A stretch of DNA of 64,000 nucleotides from an uncultured Ignavibacteriota bacterium (GCA_937983305.1 CALKAJ010000030.1:1-64000), one strand, 5' to 3'. Counted from the first letter of the stretch, positions 22,742-31,819 are shown. A program made the numbers and translations. Notes: a model not told the origin generated them from the letters alone.

Positions 22742-24463
22742 ATGCCTAATTTTTTCACAGACAATAAAGACCTTCTTTTTCAGTTTGAAAGACTTGACCT
22801 GAAAGAAGTTGTACAGATAGCGGAAAATAATTACGAGGAATCAAAGAAATTTCCTTATGCACCCGTAGATTTTGAAGATGCTATGGAAAATTACCGAAAG
22901 GTTCTCGAAGTAGTTGGAGATATTGCAGGAAACTATATTGATGCAAGAGCGAGCGAAGTTGATTCCGAAGGTGCTCACTATAATAACGGCGATGTTAATT
23001 ATGCATCCGGTACTGTAGAAAATCTGAAACAGCTTTCACAGGCAGATCTGATGGGTATGGTACTCCCGAGAAAATTCGGCGGATTGCATTTTCCTACATC
23101 GGTTTATATGATGGCTACTGAAATGATTGCCCGTGCCGATGCATCACTTATGAATATTTTCGGTTTACAGGATATCGGCGAGATGATTAATAAATTTGGA
23201 GACGAGAGCCAGAGAGAGGAATTTTTGCCAAAGTTCTGCACAGGCGAATATACAGGTGCAATGGCTTTAACAGAGCCCGATGCAGGCTCTGACCTTCAGG
23301 CAGTGAAACTTACTGCCTATCAGGATGAAAAGGGGCAATGGTTCTTAAAAGGCGTGAAAAGATTTATAACCAACGGTAATGCCGATATACATCTTGTTCT
23401 TGCCCGTTCTGAAGCCGGAACAAAAGACGGCAGAGGTTTAAGTATGTTTGTTTGCTATCGGGATAAATCTCTTGTAATAAGAAGAATAGAAAATAAACTT
23501 GGAATTCACGGCTCTCCTACTTGCGAACTGCAGTTTAACGATACTCCTGCCTGGCTTGTCGGCAAAAGAAAATTTGGATTAATAAAATATGTTTTTGATT
23601 TAATGTTCCGCGCAAGACTCGGAGTTTCGGCGCAGGCTCTTGGCATTTCGCAGGCGGCTTATGAAGAAGCATTGAAATATGCAAAAGACAGAGTGCAATT
23701 CGGAAAATCAATTTACAATATTCCCGCAGTTACAAACATTCTGCTTGATATGAGAACAACTCTTGAAACAAACAGAACCATTATGTATGCGGCAGGAACT
23801 GCGGTTGATTTGAAAGAAAAACTTGAAGAGCTTGTTGAGAAAAACAAAGCAGAAGGAAAAAATGATGTTGCTTTAAATGAAAGACTTAAATCAGTTACAA
23901 AGTTTGCAAATTTCGTTACTCCTCTTGCCAAGTATATTCTGACGGAAAGTTCAAATAAGATTACTTACGATGCTCTCCAGATTCACGGAGGAACGGGATA
24001 TATGAAAGAATTCAGAGTGGAAAGACTTGCACGCGATGCGCGCATAACAAATATTTACGAAGGAACATCACAGCTTCATATTGTAGCCGCTATTGGTGCA
24101 GTGATTGGTGATATACTTAAAGATATGTTTGATAAAAAAGAAAAGAAAGAATATCCCGGAGGACTTTCAAGACTTTCTGAAATATTAAAAGAAATCCGTG
24201 TAATATTTTACGATTGTCTGAAATATGTTGTTGATAAAAAAGATGTAAGTTTTCAGGATGTTGCGGCAAAAGATTTGGTTGAACTGTACAGCTATATTTA
24301 CACCGGCTGGCTGCTGCTCGATGAGGCTGAAGTAAACGAAGGTAAGAAATTTATTGCAAACAGGTATATAATTGAGTCTCTTGCCAATGCAAGAAGAAAT
24401 GCGGAAAATATCAAGAACGAACTATTTACCGACATACTCCATGCCGATAAGATATTAATATAA
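22742..24463 (+). CDS. Acyl-CoA dehydrogenase with C-terminal extension
   Basis: FAD enzyme that oxidises acyl-CoA to trans-2-enoyl-CoA and reduces ETF. 573 residues against about 380-400 for short- and medium-chain members; the extra length is a helical C-terminal domain of about 120 residues, seen in long-chain and FadE12-like bacterial forms. Landmarks: GAMALTEPDAGSDL, KRFITNGNADIH, DRVQFGKSIYNIPAV, IHGGTGYMKEFRVERL and NIYEGTSQLH with the presumed catalytic base Glu440. It starts 7 bp after etfA, so electrons are very probably delivered to the ETF of this operon. Chain-length preference cannot be read from sequence. Confidence 0.93.
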   Translation: MPNFFTDNKDLLFQFERLDLKEVVQIAENNYEESKKFPYAPVDFEDAMENYRKVLEVVGDIAGNYIDARASEVDSEGAHYNNGDVNYASGTVENLKQLSQADLMGMVLPRKFGGLHFPTSVYMMATEMIARADASLMNIFGLQDIGEMINKFGDESQREEFLPKFCTGEYTGAMALTEPDAGSDLQAVKLTAYQDEKGQWFLKGVKRFITNGNADIHLVLARSEAGTKDGRGLSMFVCYRDKSLVIRRIENKLGIHGSPTCELQFNDTPAWLVGKRKFGLIKYVFDLMFRARLGVSAQALGISQAAYEEALKYAKDRVQFGKSIYNIPAVTNILLDMRTTLETNRTIMYAAGTAVDLKEKLEELVEKNKAEGKNDVALNERLKSVTKFANFVTPLAKYILTESSNKITYDALQIHGGTGYMKEFRVERLARDARITNIYEGTSQLHIVAAIGAVIGDILKDMFDKKEKKEYPGGLSRLSEILKEIRVIFYDCLKYVVDKKDVSFQDVAAKDLVELYSYIYTGWLLLDEAEVNEGKKFIANRYIIESLANARRNAENIKNELFTDILHADKILI

Positions 24464-24488
24464 TTATTAACTATATAATAAAATTAAA

Positions 24489-24686
24489 ATGTTTTATTAC
24501 AGAATTTTTGACGATAAAGACGAATTGAACTTTTTCAAAAGTTCATTAAAGTATGAAAAAATTGTTGAATTGATGGCTCAGTTTGAGAAAGAACATCAGG
24601 AATACTTAAACTGTGAGTTCATAGATTTTCTAAAGAAAAGTGATGCCGAAGCTGAGATTATTGAAGTTACTAACATTTACTACTAA
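24489..24686 (+). CDS. Small uncharacterised protein after acyl-CoA dehydrogenase
   Basis: 65 residues, acidic, mostly helical by composition (RIFDDKDELNFFKSSLKYEKIVELMAQ region, then DAEAEIIEVTNIYY). No signal peptide, membrane span or recognised motif. It begins 25 bp after the acyl-CoA dehydrogenase stop and ends 5 bp before a strong terminator, so it is almost certainly the last gene of the etf operon. I do not recognise the family. It could be a small accessory or regulatory protein of the dehydrogenase. Confidence 0.6.
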   Translation: MFYYRIFDDKDELNFFKSSLKYEKIVELMAQFEKEHQEYLNCEFIDFLKKSDAEAEIIEVTNIYY

Positions 24687-24691
24687 AGTTT

Positions 24692-24722
24692 AAAAGGACT
24701 GCTCTTTACGGGCAGTCCTTTT
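24692..24722 (+). terminator. Intrinsic terminator of the etf operon
   Basis: Perfect 11-bp stem AAAAGGACTGC / GCAGTCCTTTT with a 9-base loop; the A- and T-rich flanks allow action on both strands, and the minus-strand gene at 24773-25144 points towards it. Confidence 0.88.
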
Positions 24723-24772
24723 AATAAATATCTTTTTGTTTACTTTTTTAAAATAAAAAAATTCGAAGGAGT

Positions 24773-25144
24773 TTACTTCTTCGCCCAAAGACCGATTACG
24801 TTATTATCAAGGTCTCTGAAAAGTCCGTAGAAACCTGCCGATTCACTAATCAGAGTTTTATGCTCTTCAATCTTGCCGCCTAGTTCAGCCGCTTTTTTCA
24901 GGCTTTCCTCAATATCTTCGACTTCAATATAAATTACAATTGACTGACCGCCGTTTTCGGAAAGTTCACGCTTTGTAAATCCGCCTCCGACTGAATTTTC
25001 ACCGGTGAAAATATTCCAGTATATTGTCTTTGATGCCTGTGATAATTTGAAATCCCAGTTAAAAAGCTGTGAATAAAAATTTTTTGCTTTCTCGAAATCG
25101 CTTACTTTTATCTCAAACCAACCTATTGGGTTTTTTAATGACAT
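24773..25144 (-). CDS. VOC-family (glyoxalase-like) protein
   Basis: 123 residues forming one vicinal-oxygen-chelate domain with the usual two beta-alpha-beta3 halves: GWFEIKVSDFEKAKNFYSQL in the first, IVIYIEVEDIEESLKKAAEL and GGKIEEHKT in the second, ending FRDLDNNVIGLW. This subgroup often acts as enzymes on small toxic or aromatic compounds or as stand-alone binding proteins. The substrate is unknown, and metal ligands cannot be assigned firmly by eye. It is a single gene transcribed towards the etf operon, sharing the bidirectional terminator at 24692-24722. Confidence 0.88.
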   Translation of the reverse strand: MSLKNPIGWFEIKVSDFEKAKNFYSQLFNWDFKLSQASKTIYWNIFTGENSVGGGFTKRELSENGGQSIVIYIEVEDIEESLKKAAELGGKIEEHKTLISESAGFYGLFRDLDNNVIGLWAKK

Positions 25145-25304
25145 TTGTATTTTCTCCTTTTTAATGTTTTATATCTTTAACCAAAATATTGATTATTTAA
25201 TTCTATTTCTATGGAAAATTAAATATTGGTAATAAAATAAACCATTTTATTATTAATATTTTTTATATACATTCCAATATTACCTTAAATTAAATTATAA
25301 GAAT

Positions 25305-26240
25305 ATGAAAAAATTACTACTTCTTTTCTTTTTCCTTTCTCTGCCGGTTTTAGCTTTTTCTCAATATTACACAGAGAGTTTCGAACCTTATGATTCAATC
25401 ACTCATCCGCCTGATTGGAAAGTTGTAAATAATGCAGGATTCCCCATAAATGAATTTGCTAATTGGTGTATCAGAGATACAGGCAGAATTCTTCCTAATA
25501 TTACTCCATATCCCCCCACAGGCGGGCCAAAACTTTCAAGGGCTTATGACGGTATTAAAGCCTATAATGTAACCTGGGGTGCAGGAATTCCTTTAGATAC
25601 TAACAGTTCAACCGTAAGCGATGCGTGGTTAATTTCAAAAAAATTCAATAACATTCCCTCAGATGCATTTTTCTCATTTTACGCTTGTGGCGGTTCTGCA
25701 AGTTTTCTCGATAGTTTGCAGATTTTGGTAAGTCCTACTGGCGATACAGCTTTGTCAAGCTTTACGAATAAAATCCAGACAATAATCTGGACTCCTCCCG
25801 TAACCTATGGTGAATTCCAGAATTATACATACGATTTTTCTCAGTTTGCCGGGCTTAATATTAGGGTGGCATTCAGGTATTATATGGAGACTTCCCAAAT
25901 GGGATATGTAGTTATGTTAGACTATGTTCAGATGTTTGGTTCAGTAGGTATTAAACCCATAAATTCCAATATTCCTGATAAATTTGCATTAAAGCAAAAT
26001 TTCCCAAATCCATTTAACCCTCAAACTACTATCAGATTTGACCTTGCAAAAAGCACTAATGTCAGACTTGATGTTTATAATTCATTGGGACAAGTTGTCC
26101 AAACCCTTCAAGACGGGTTTAAACCTGCAGGCTACTATGAAGCTACTTTTAATGCATCATCTTTGTCAAGCGGCATCTATTTCTATAAACTGACAACCGA
26201 CCAGTTTACAGAAACTAAAAAGATGATGGTTATAAAATAG
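25305..26240 (+). CDS. Secreted T9SS protein with choice-of-anchor J-like domain
   Basis: 311 residues: signal peptide to about residue 19 (LAFSQ), then a beta-sandwich domain of the cleaved-adhesin / choice-of-anchor J kind. Supporting features are YYTESFEPYDS at the start, an early PPDWKVVNN, a middle SDAWLISKKFNN and a late GLNIRVAFRYY...VMLDYVQMFG. A type A T9SS sorting domain follows (about 226-311) with KQNFPNPFNPQTTIRF and the closing SSGIYFYKL...KKMMVIK. Expected at the cell surface, possibly for adhesion or glycan contact. Single-gene unit; upstream gap of 160 bp to the divergent VOC gene. Confidence 0.85.
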   Translation: MKKLLLLFFFLSLPVLAFSQYYTESFEPYDSITHPPDWKVVNNAGFPINEFANWCIRDTGRILPNITPYPPTGGPKLSRAYDGIKAYNVTWGAGIPLDTNSSTVSDAWLISKKFNNIPSDAFFSFYACGGSASFLDSLQILVSPTGDTALSSFTNKIQTIIWTPPVTYGEFQNYTYDFSQFAGLNIRVAFRYYMETSQMGYVVMLDYVQMFGSVGIKPINSNIPDKFALKQNFPNPFNPQTTIRFDLAKSTNVRLDVYNSLGQVVQTLQDGFKPAGYYEATFNASSLSSGIYFYKLTTDQFTETKKMMVIK

Positions 26241-26307
26241 TATAATATGGCTATCATAATATTAATTAATCGTTTTAAAGTCGTTCTTTCGCAACAATAA
26301 ATAATTT

Positions 26308-26353
26308 TTGTGGAGTCTCTATCCAAAAACTAAATATCGAGGAGACTCCACAA
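26308..26353. repeat. Long inverted repeat (12-bp perfect arms)
   Basis: Arms TTGTGGAGTCTC (26308-26319) and GAGACTCCACAA (26342-26353) with a 22-base AT-rich loop, in the 230-bp gap between 26240 and 26471. There is no T-run downstream on either strand, so it is not a standard terminator. It could be a regulator site, an RNA hairpin or the trace of a small mobile element. Confidence 0.7.
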
Positions 26354-26393
26354 CAAAAATAAACTTATTTATAATTATTTTTAAAAGGAGTTA

Positions 26394-26411
26394 ATGATGA
26401 AACCGCCATAG
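26394..26411 (+). other. Strong ribosome binding site with a 5-codon mini-ORF
   Basis: AAAAGGAG at 26383-26390 is one of the best Shine-Dalgarno sites of the window. It is followed by ATG ATG AAA CCG CCA TAG. Such a site before an immediate stop suggests a leader peptide or the relic of a lost gene; the next real start is at 26471. Confidence 0.35.
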
Positions 26412-26470
26412 TAAAGCCAAACCCCCCTCACCAAACAAACAAATTATTGATTAAAACGATAATTATAGTT

Positions 26471-27196
26471 ATGAAAAAAAATAGAATCTTAATAGCAATA
26501 ATAATAGTACTAACAAGTATAGCAACAGTATATCCCCAATCCTTAAAAAGTATTTTTAACAAAAACGATCTCGGTTTATTAAAGAGTAAAGTTGAAACCA
26601 CCTCGTCAATATATTCCCCAAATTCAACATTTCAACCAAATAATTTAAAACCCAATTATAAAAACAACGAGAAAAATTTAATGTTTGGCTTCGGGCTTGG
26701 GTTTGAAATACCTATTTCTAATATGAAGGATAGATATGGTTTAATGCTGTTTGGAAATATATCAGGTCATAATAAGATTAATAATGACATTTATATCGGT
26801 TTTAATATATTTACTTCCCCGGAGTTTGCGACTTTATTTCCATCTAACACAGCAACAAATGAAACCGGACTTACTTCAATCTGTGCAGACATCCGTTATA
26901 AGTTCTTTACGGATAAAAGAAACACTTCTGCTTACTTTAACTTCGGTATAGGAATTTACCTGACAAAAGATAAATATGAATCAACAGACCCTGTTAACAA
27001 TTCAAGACTAAGTGTTAGCCCCGGTGTAAATCTTGGTGTAGGTCTTTTCGGTAATATATCAGATGACATAATACTTGATGTAAACTCTTCATATAATTTA
27101 TACTATAATTCACACATAATGGAATATCCCAAATATAGTTCAAGTAAACTCTTTAACTACGTTTTAATATCAGCATCATTAAAATTTTTTATGTAA
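26471..27196 (+). CDS. Small outer-membrane beta-barrel protein
   Basis: 241 residues from ATG 26471, where MKKNRILIAIIIVLTSIATVYPQ is a clean signal peptide; the longer TTG-initiated frame at 26447 adds nothing useful. After a polar linker (about 25-70) comes a barrel: LMFGFGLGFEIPIS, INNDIYIGFNIFTS, YFNFGIGIYLTK, VNLGVGLFGN and a final aromatic strand VLISASLKFFM. Similar in type to OprF/OmpA-like 8-stranded barrels of this phylum. No known motif for transport or adhesion. It is followed 22 bp later by a second barrel gene with which it is probably co-transcribed. Confidence 0.75.
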   Translation: MKKNRILIAIIIVLTSIATVYPQSLKSIFNKNDLGLLKSKVETTSSIYSPNSTFQPNNLKPNYKNNEKNLMFGFGLGFEIPISNMKDRYGLMLFGNISGHNKINNDIYIGFNIFTSPEFATLFPSNTATNETGLTSICADIRYKFFTDKRNTSAYFNFGIGIYLTKDKYESTDPVNNSRLSVSPGVNLGVGLFGNISDDIILDVNSSYNLYYNSHIMEYPKYSSSKLFNYVLISASLKFFM

Positions 27197-27218
27197 ATTT
27201 TAATAAATTATCCAATTT

Positions 27219-27794
27219 ATGAAAAACCTCATAATAACAATAGCAATAATTTTTGGAATAGTCACTTCTGTAAACTCTCAAAGTCTTAATAGAAATGAAT
27301 CTTTTATTCATAAATTCTCATTAGATGTGGGTCTCGGTGCTGAAATTCCAACACAGGATTGGCCTTATTTAAAGAGCAAATCAACCTTACTCGGAAATTT
27401 AGGAATTCAGTATCAAATCAATAAAAACATCTCTGTCAAATTAAACACAGCTTTCGTAGAGAATTCGGGATTTGAAATCTCCTATTCCACAATAGGCGCA
27501 AAATATTCTTATTTAAATTACGAGAATACCTTACTCCCTTATTTTGGATTGGATATGGGAGCATATTTCTATAAACAATATTATGTGAGTACTTTCGAAA
27601 TAGAGAATTGGCAGGTTTACAAAGACAAAGGAAGAAAAGCATTATTCGGAGGTAGTATCGGAACAGGACTTGACTTAAAAATGTCTAATCATACTACATT
27701 CGATATAAATGTAAAACTCCATTCTTTTGAATTGGCAAAAAGTAATTCAACTTATTTTATAACTGTTTTAACCGCTTTAAGAATAAATTATTAA
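27219..27794 (+). CDS. Small outer-membrane beta-barrel protein
   Basis: 191 residues with a signal peptide ending near VNSQS (about 20-21) and a compact barrel. Visible strands are FSLDVGLGAEIPT, LLGNLGIQYQIN, ISVKLNTAFVEN, LLPYFGLDMGAYFY, GGSIGTGLDLK and a closing FITVLTALRINY with terminal aromatic Tyr. The GLGAEIPTQD start resembles that of the neighbour at 26471 (GLGFEIPISN), so the two may be distant paralogs. Function unknown. A clear terminator follows at 27839-27869. Confidence 0.75.
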   Translation: MKNLIITIAIIFGIVTSVNSQSLNRNESFIHKFSLDVGLGAEIPTQDWPYLKSKSTLLGNLGIQYQINKNISVKLNTAFVENSGFEISYSTIGAKYSYLNYENTLLPYFGLDMGAYFYKQYYVSTFEIENWQVYKDKGRKALFGGSIGTGLDLKMSNHTTFDINVKLHSFELAKSNSTYFITVLTALRINY

Positions 27795-27838
27795 GCTGTC
27801 TTAAATTTTACTTTTGAAAAAAATAGAATCATACAATT

Positions 27839-27869
27839 AAAAGGTCAGAAGTATTTCTTCTGACCTTTT
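27839..27869 (+). terminator. Intrinsic terminator
   Basis: 13-bp perfect arms AAAAGGTCAGAAG and CTTCTGACCTTTT with a 5-base loop and T-rich tail, closing the two-barrel unit. Confidence 0.88.
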
Positions 27870-27915
27870 TTATTTGCAAGAATAAATTATCTTGTTTGAA
27901 ATAAAAAAACGTTTT

Positions 27916-28425
27916 ATGTACAACATCGAAATAAAAGCTAAATGCAGTAATCCCGCTGAAGTCAGAGAGAAACTTCTGAATGAAAAAGCAGACTTTAAAG
28001 GAACGGATTTTCAAACCGATACATATTTTATGGTTAAAGAAGGCAGATTAAAACTCAGGCAGGGCAACATTGAGAATTCGCTTATCTACTACAAGCGTGA
28101 AAATATTTCCGGCTCTAAGAAGTCATCTGTCATACTATATAAAACTACTCCCGATTCAACACTAAAAGAAATTCTGGCTCAAACTCTTGGAATACTTGTC
28201 GAAGTAAAAAAGAAACGGGAAATTTATTTTATTGATAACGTAAAATTTCATATTGACGAAGTTGAATCACTCGGCTCTTTTGTCGAGATTGAAGCTATTA
28301 ACTCGGTTCCAAATAAAGAAGAGATATACTTCCGCAGTCAGTGCGAAAAATATATCTCTCTTTTAAAAATCAATAGTGATGATTTAATTTCAATTTCCTA
28401 CAGCGATATGCTGCTGCAAAAATAA
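27916..28425 (+). CDS. CYTH-domain protein (class IV adenylate cyclase-like)
   Basis: CYTH (CyaB/thiamine triphosphatase) superfamily, a triphosphate tunnel fold acting on nucleotides or other triphosphates. 169 residues from ATG 27916, preferred to the upstream non-ATG frame because the family begins directly with this strand: MYNIEIKAKC. The canonical ExExK signature reads NIEIK, so the first Glu is Asn, as in several bacterial class IV-like members. Later family features are RLKLRQG, IYYKREN, VEVKKKREIYFID, VKFHIDEVESLGSFVEIE. Activity (cAMP formation, triphosphatase or other) cannot be decided. It ends flush against the convergent alcohol dehydrogenase gene, with no base between the two stop codons. 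Confidence 0.85.
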   Translation: MYNIEIKAKCSNPAEVREKLLNEKADFKGTDFQTDTYFMVKEGRLKLRQGNIENSLIYYKRENISGSKKSSVILYKTTPDSTLKEILAQTLGILVEVKKKREIYFIDNVKFHIDEVESLGSFVEIEAINSVPNKEEIYFRSQCEKYISLLKINSDDLISISYSDMLLQK

Positions 28426-29430
28426 TTACATCTCAAGTACTGCTCTGTAACGGATTGTGTTACTGCGAACTTTCTCAACTGCTTTGTTTACGTCAGCTGC
28501 TTTGAAAAGCTCTGTTTTCGCTTTTATGCCGTTCCTTGCGGCAAAGTCAAGCATCTCTTTTAATATTGCAATACCGCCAATTACGCTTCCGCCTACTATC
28601 TTCTGACCGAGCACAAGAGCCATCGGAGGAATCTCAATATTTCCGGGGGCGGCTCCGACAAAAATCAGTTTTCCGTTTGGACGCAATACATTCATATAGT
28701 CCATCCAGTCTAATGATGCAGTCACTGTAGATAATATAAAATCAAGCTTGCCCGTCATTTCTTGCATCTGCTTCTTGTCTTTAGAATTTACAAATTTATG
28801 AGCTCCGAAACTTTTTGCTTCTTCCTCTTTATCCGCAGATGTTGAAAATGCAGTTACTTCACAGCCCATTGCTCTCGCAAATTGCAAGGCAAGATGTCCG
28901 AGTCCGCCTATACCTATTACTCCAACTTTGTGACTTGGTTTTACTTCGTAATTCTTCAAAGGCGAATAGACCGTAATTCCGCCGCAAAGCAGGGGAGCTG
29001 CATTTTCAGAATCAAGAGCTTCGGGAATAGGGAAGGCAAATCTGCTGTCAGTAATAATATGGTCTGCAAATCCCCCAAACTTTCCGACGCAGGTTGCAAC
29101 TGATTTCGCACAAAGGTTTTCCTGACTCGTTGTACACCATTCACATTCGTGGCAGGCACCTGATTGCCAGCCGACGCCAACTCTCATTCCGGGTTTTAAA
29201 TCTGTTACGTCTTTTCCTGTCTTGGTAACTATTCCTACTATTTCGTGACCGGGAACAAGAGGATATTGAGATATCATCCAATCGTTATCTATAAGATGAA
29301 TGTCGCTGTGACAAATTCCACAGTGTGTTATTTTTATTTCGACTTCCTTTCCTTCAGGTACTTTGGAGTCGTAATTAAATTCTTTTAAATTTTCTTTTGC
29401 CTGATATGCCGCATAAGCATTTACTTGCAT
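28426..29430 (-). CDS. Zinc-dependent NAD(P) alcohol dehydrogenase
   Basis: Medium-chain dehydrogenase of the YahK/cinnamyl-alcohol type; reduces aldehydes or oxidises alcohols in the cytosol. 334 residues, normal length. Catalytic zinc: CGICHSDIHL and GHEIVGIV. Structural zinc: four cysteines in GACHECEWCTTSQENLC. Nucleotide-binding GIGGLGHLALQFA, with AFSTSADKEEEA after the second strand, suggesting NADP over NAD. The TRY-like end is NTIRYRAVLEM. It has its own promoter region in the 133-bp gap shared with the divergent esterase gene at 29564. Confidence 0.94.
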   Translation of the reverse strand: MQVNAYAAYQAKENLKEFNYDSKVPEGKEVEIKITHCGICHSDIHLIDNDWMISQYPLVPGHEIVGIVTKTGKDVTDLKPGMRVGVGWQSGACHECEWCTTSQENLCAKSVATCVGKFGGFADHIITDSRFAFPIPEALDSENAAPLLCGGITVYSPLKNYEVKPSHKVGVIGIGGLGHLALQFARAMGCEVTAFSTSADKEEEAKSFGAHKFVNSKDKKQMQEMTGKLDFILSTVTASLDWMDYMNVLRPNGKLIFVGAAPGNIEIPPMALVLGQKIVGGSVIGGIAILKEMLDFAARNGIKAKTELFKAADVNKAVEKVRSNTIRYRAVLEM

Positions 29431-29563
29431 TTATAAATCTCCTTATATTGTTTGTTTCCATATTAAACAAATTTGGATATAAAAAAGTCCCTCAATAATT
29501 TCTTTCTTTAATATCTCGTAATAATTTAATAAATTAAGAGAAAACTTAAAGAACGGCGAGTTT

Positions 29564-31819
29564 ATGAAAAAAATATTTTACACCTTAATATTATCTTTCT
29601 TTTTCTTCACGGGATTGTATTCCCAGCAAAGCAGAGTTGAAATTAAAAACTTCTTTTCAGACCGGCTGGGTATTAATAAATCATATTATATCTATCTTCC
29701 ACTGGGCTATGACTCTACAACTCAGCGATATCCTGTAGTTTACTTTTTTCGTGCGAATGAAGCGGAATGGTTTAATGCATCATATCGTTCATACGGGAAA
29801 ATGCTGAAACACGTTGCAGATTCTCTGATAGCCAATAATATTATAGGGAAAATTATTATGGTAGCTCCGAATACGGTCGGAGTTCTGCCAACACCTATAT
29901 ACGCTCCCGGAGTAAATATGCTTCGCCCTGATTTAACAACAGACCCGGGAATCGGAACAGGAAAATTCGAAGATTATCTCTTAAAAGATGTTATAAGAAA
30001 TGTTGATTCTGCATACAGAACAATTGCGGATTTTAATCACAGAGCCGCAGACGGATTTTCGCTCGGCGGATATACCTCAACTATGCTCGCACTTCGTAAT
30101 CCCGGATTTTTTGGCTCGGTTGGCTCTTACGATGGAACACTGATGTGGTATAATCTTCACGATATTTATGCTCCCGGCTCAGGCTATAACGATGAAACCT
30201 GGATGACGGATAACGCCGCATACTTCTCCCCGATTTTCAATCTGCCTCGCAATGTTCCGTATATGTTACTGCACGATGCTTCAAATATTCTTTTTGATGC
30301 CTCGGGTTCAAAACTTGACAGCATTAAAAATATAAGATTTCATATAACAACCGGCGAAGAATATGCTTTAACCAATATTGACAGGAATACTCAGTTTGTA
30401 AATTTTATGAAACAGAAAAATATATGCAACAGTTTCAGAGAATATATTCTTAAACCTGAATCGGTTCATAACTGGGATTATGCGGATTATCACGCTTCAG
30501 TCACGCTTGTAAGGCATTGGCAGAAATTTAACGGCTCAAGAATATCTGCTCCGCTTAATATTGATTTTGGAAATGTTGAGTTTGGCAGTTCCGATACTGT
30601 TCGTTTTCTGATTTTTAATTACAGCTCACAGCCGCTTTCGATAAATAACATTAGTCTTGGTTCTTCATCTTTTTCACTTGCCGGAAATCCTGCCCCGCAT
30701 ATTTTGCAGGGAAGATATGATACGCTCCCGGTTAAAGTGGTTTTCAAACCCGTTTCAACTTCGTTAACTAATGCCTCAATAACAATTCAAAGCACTGATA
30801 CTGCAAGTCCTTCAACTGTAATAAATCTTTCTGGAAAAGGATTTCAGATTAATACTGCAATGCCGGATATACTTTATGCTGTTACGGGAATAGTAGATAC
30901 TGTCTCACTTATAACCCTAAACACGACAACAGGTGCCTCAACTCATATTGGTAAATCAGGGTTATCAAAAGCAGGCGGACTTGCAATAAGACCTTCAACA
31001 GGGAAATTGTTCACAACATTTCCATCGGTTAGTATCACTAATCTTATTAAAATGAATGTTACAAACGGCTCCGCTTTTAAATATTCAAAAATATGGATTT
31101 CTAATATGCAGTCAATTGCTTTTGATTTGAATGATGATTTATACTCGGCAATTGATACTAACGGACTGCTTTTCAAAGTTAATCCTAAAACAGGAGATAC
31201 AGTAAGAATTGGCTCGACAGGTATTTCTAATCTTACCGGACTTGCCGTGAATCCTCTTAATTTTCAACTCTGGGGAATATCTAATGCCGGAAATATATAC
31301 AGAATAAACAAAACCAATGCTGTATCAACTCTTGTCGGTGCTGCCGGATTTTCAAATTCAAAATCTATTGCATTTAATCTTTCCGGAAAACTCTACGGTG
31401 TGAACGGCTCTGCATCACAAATAAGTAATCTCTACTCCATTGATACTGCAAGCGGTGTCGGAACTTTAATCGGTTCAACAGGAAAACGCGGAATAACCGG
31501 AATAGCTTTCCTTGCCTATCCCGTTACCGCACTGAAAACTTCCGAAGTAATTCCGGAAATTTATGAGTTAAAGCAAAATTATCCGAATCCGTTTAATTCA
31601 ATTACAAATGTTCAATTTCAAATTATATATTCAGGCATTGTTAAAATAAAAGTATATGATTTACTCGGCAGAGAAGTAAAAACCCTCGTCAATGAATACA
31701 AACAACCCGGAACATATCAGGTCAGCTTTAATGCGGAAGGGCTCTCGTCAGGAATTTATTTTTATAAGATGACAGCCGGTGATTTTACTGATGTGAAGAG
31801 AATGGTGCTGGTCAAATAA
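29564..31819 (+). CDS. Secreted esterase with T9SS sorting domain
   Basis: 751 residues in several parts. Signal peptide to about 20 (LYSQQ). An alpha/beta-hydrolase of the esterase D / feruloyl-esterase type (about 20-320) has YYIYLPLGYDS, the nucleophile elbow DGFSLGGYTS and a late SVHNWDYADYH, whose His can complete the triad. An ASPM-SPD-2-Hydin-like Ig domain (about 328-425) contains NIDFGNVEFGSSDTV. A repetitive region (about 430-650) with repeats such as GLAIRPSTGKLF, GLAVNPLNFQLW and SIAFNLSGKLYG resembles propeller blades. A T9SS type A domain (about 667-751) has KQNYPNPFNSI. Expected to be surface-bound and to act on esters of large substrates such as plant or microbial polysaccharides (inference). 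Confidence 0.87.
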   Translation: MKKIFYTLILSFFFFTGLYSQQSRVEIKNFFSDRLGINKSYYIYLPLGYDSTTQRYPVVYFFRANEAEWFNASYRSYGKMLKHVADSLIANNIIGKIIMVAPNTVGVLPTPIYAPGVNMLRPDLTTDPGIGTGKFEDYLLKDVIRNVDSAYRTIADFNHRAADGFSLGGYTSTMLALRNPGFFGSVGSYDGTLMWYNLHDIYAPGSGYNDETWMTDNAAYFSPIFNLPRNVPYMLLHDASNILFDASGSKLDSIKNIRFHITTGEEYALTNIDRNTQFVNFMKQKNICNSFREYILKPESVHNWDYADYHASVTLVRHWQKFNGSRISAPLNIDFGNVEFGSSDTVRFLIFNYSSQPLSINNISLGSSSFSLAGNPAPHILQGRYDTLPVKVVFKPVSTSLTNASITIQSTDTASPSTVINLSGKGFQINTAMPDILYAVTGIVDTVSLITLNTTTGASTHIGKSGLSKAGGLAIRPSTGKLFTTFPSVSITNLIKMNVTNGSAFKYSKIWISNMQSIAFDLNDDLYSAIDTNGLLFKVNPKTGDTVRIGSTGISNLTGLAVNPLNFQLWGISNAGNIYRINKTNAVSTLVGAAGFSNSKSIAFNLSGKLYGVNGSASQISNLYSIDTASGVGTLIGSTGKRGITGIAFLAYPVTALKTSEVIPEIYELKQNYPNPFNSITNVQFQIIYSGIVKIKVYDLLGREVKTLVNEYKQPGTYQVSFNAEGLSSGIYFYKMTAGDFTDVKRMVLVK

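Noticed and set aside
26308..26353. Inverted repeat as intrinsic terminator
   Set aside because: No T-run follows on either strand and the loop is 22 bases; listed as an inverted repeat instead.
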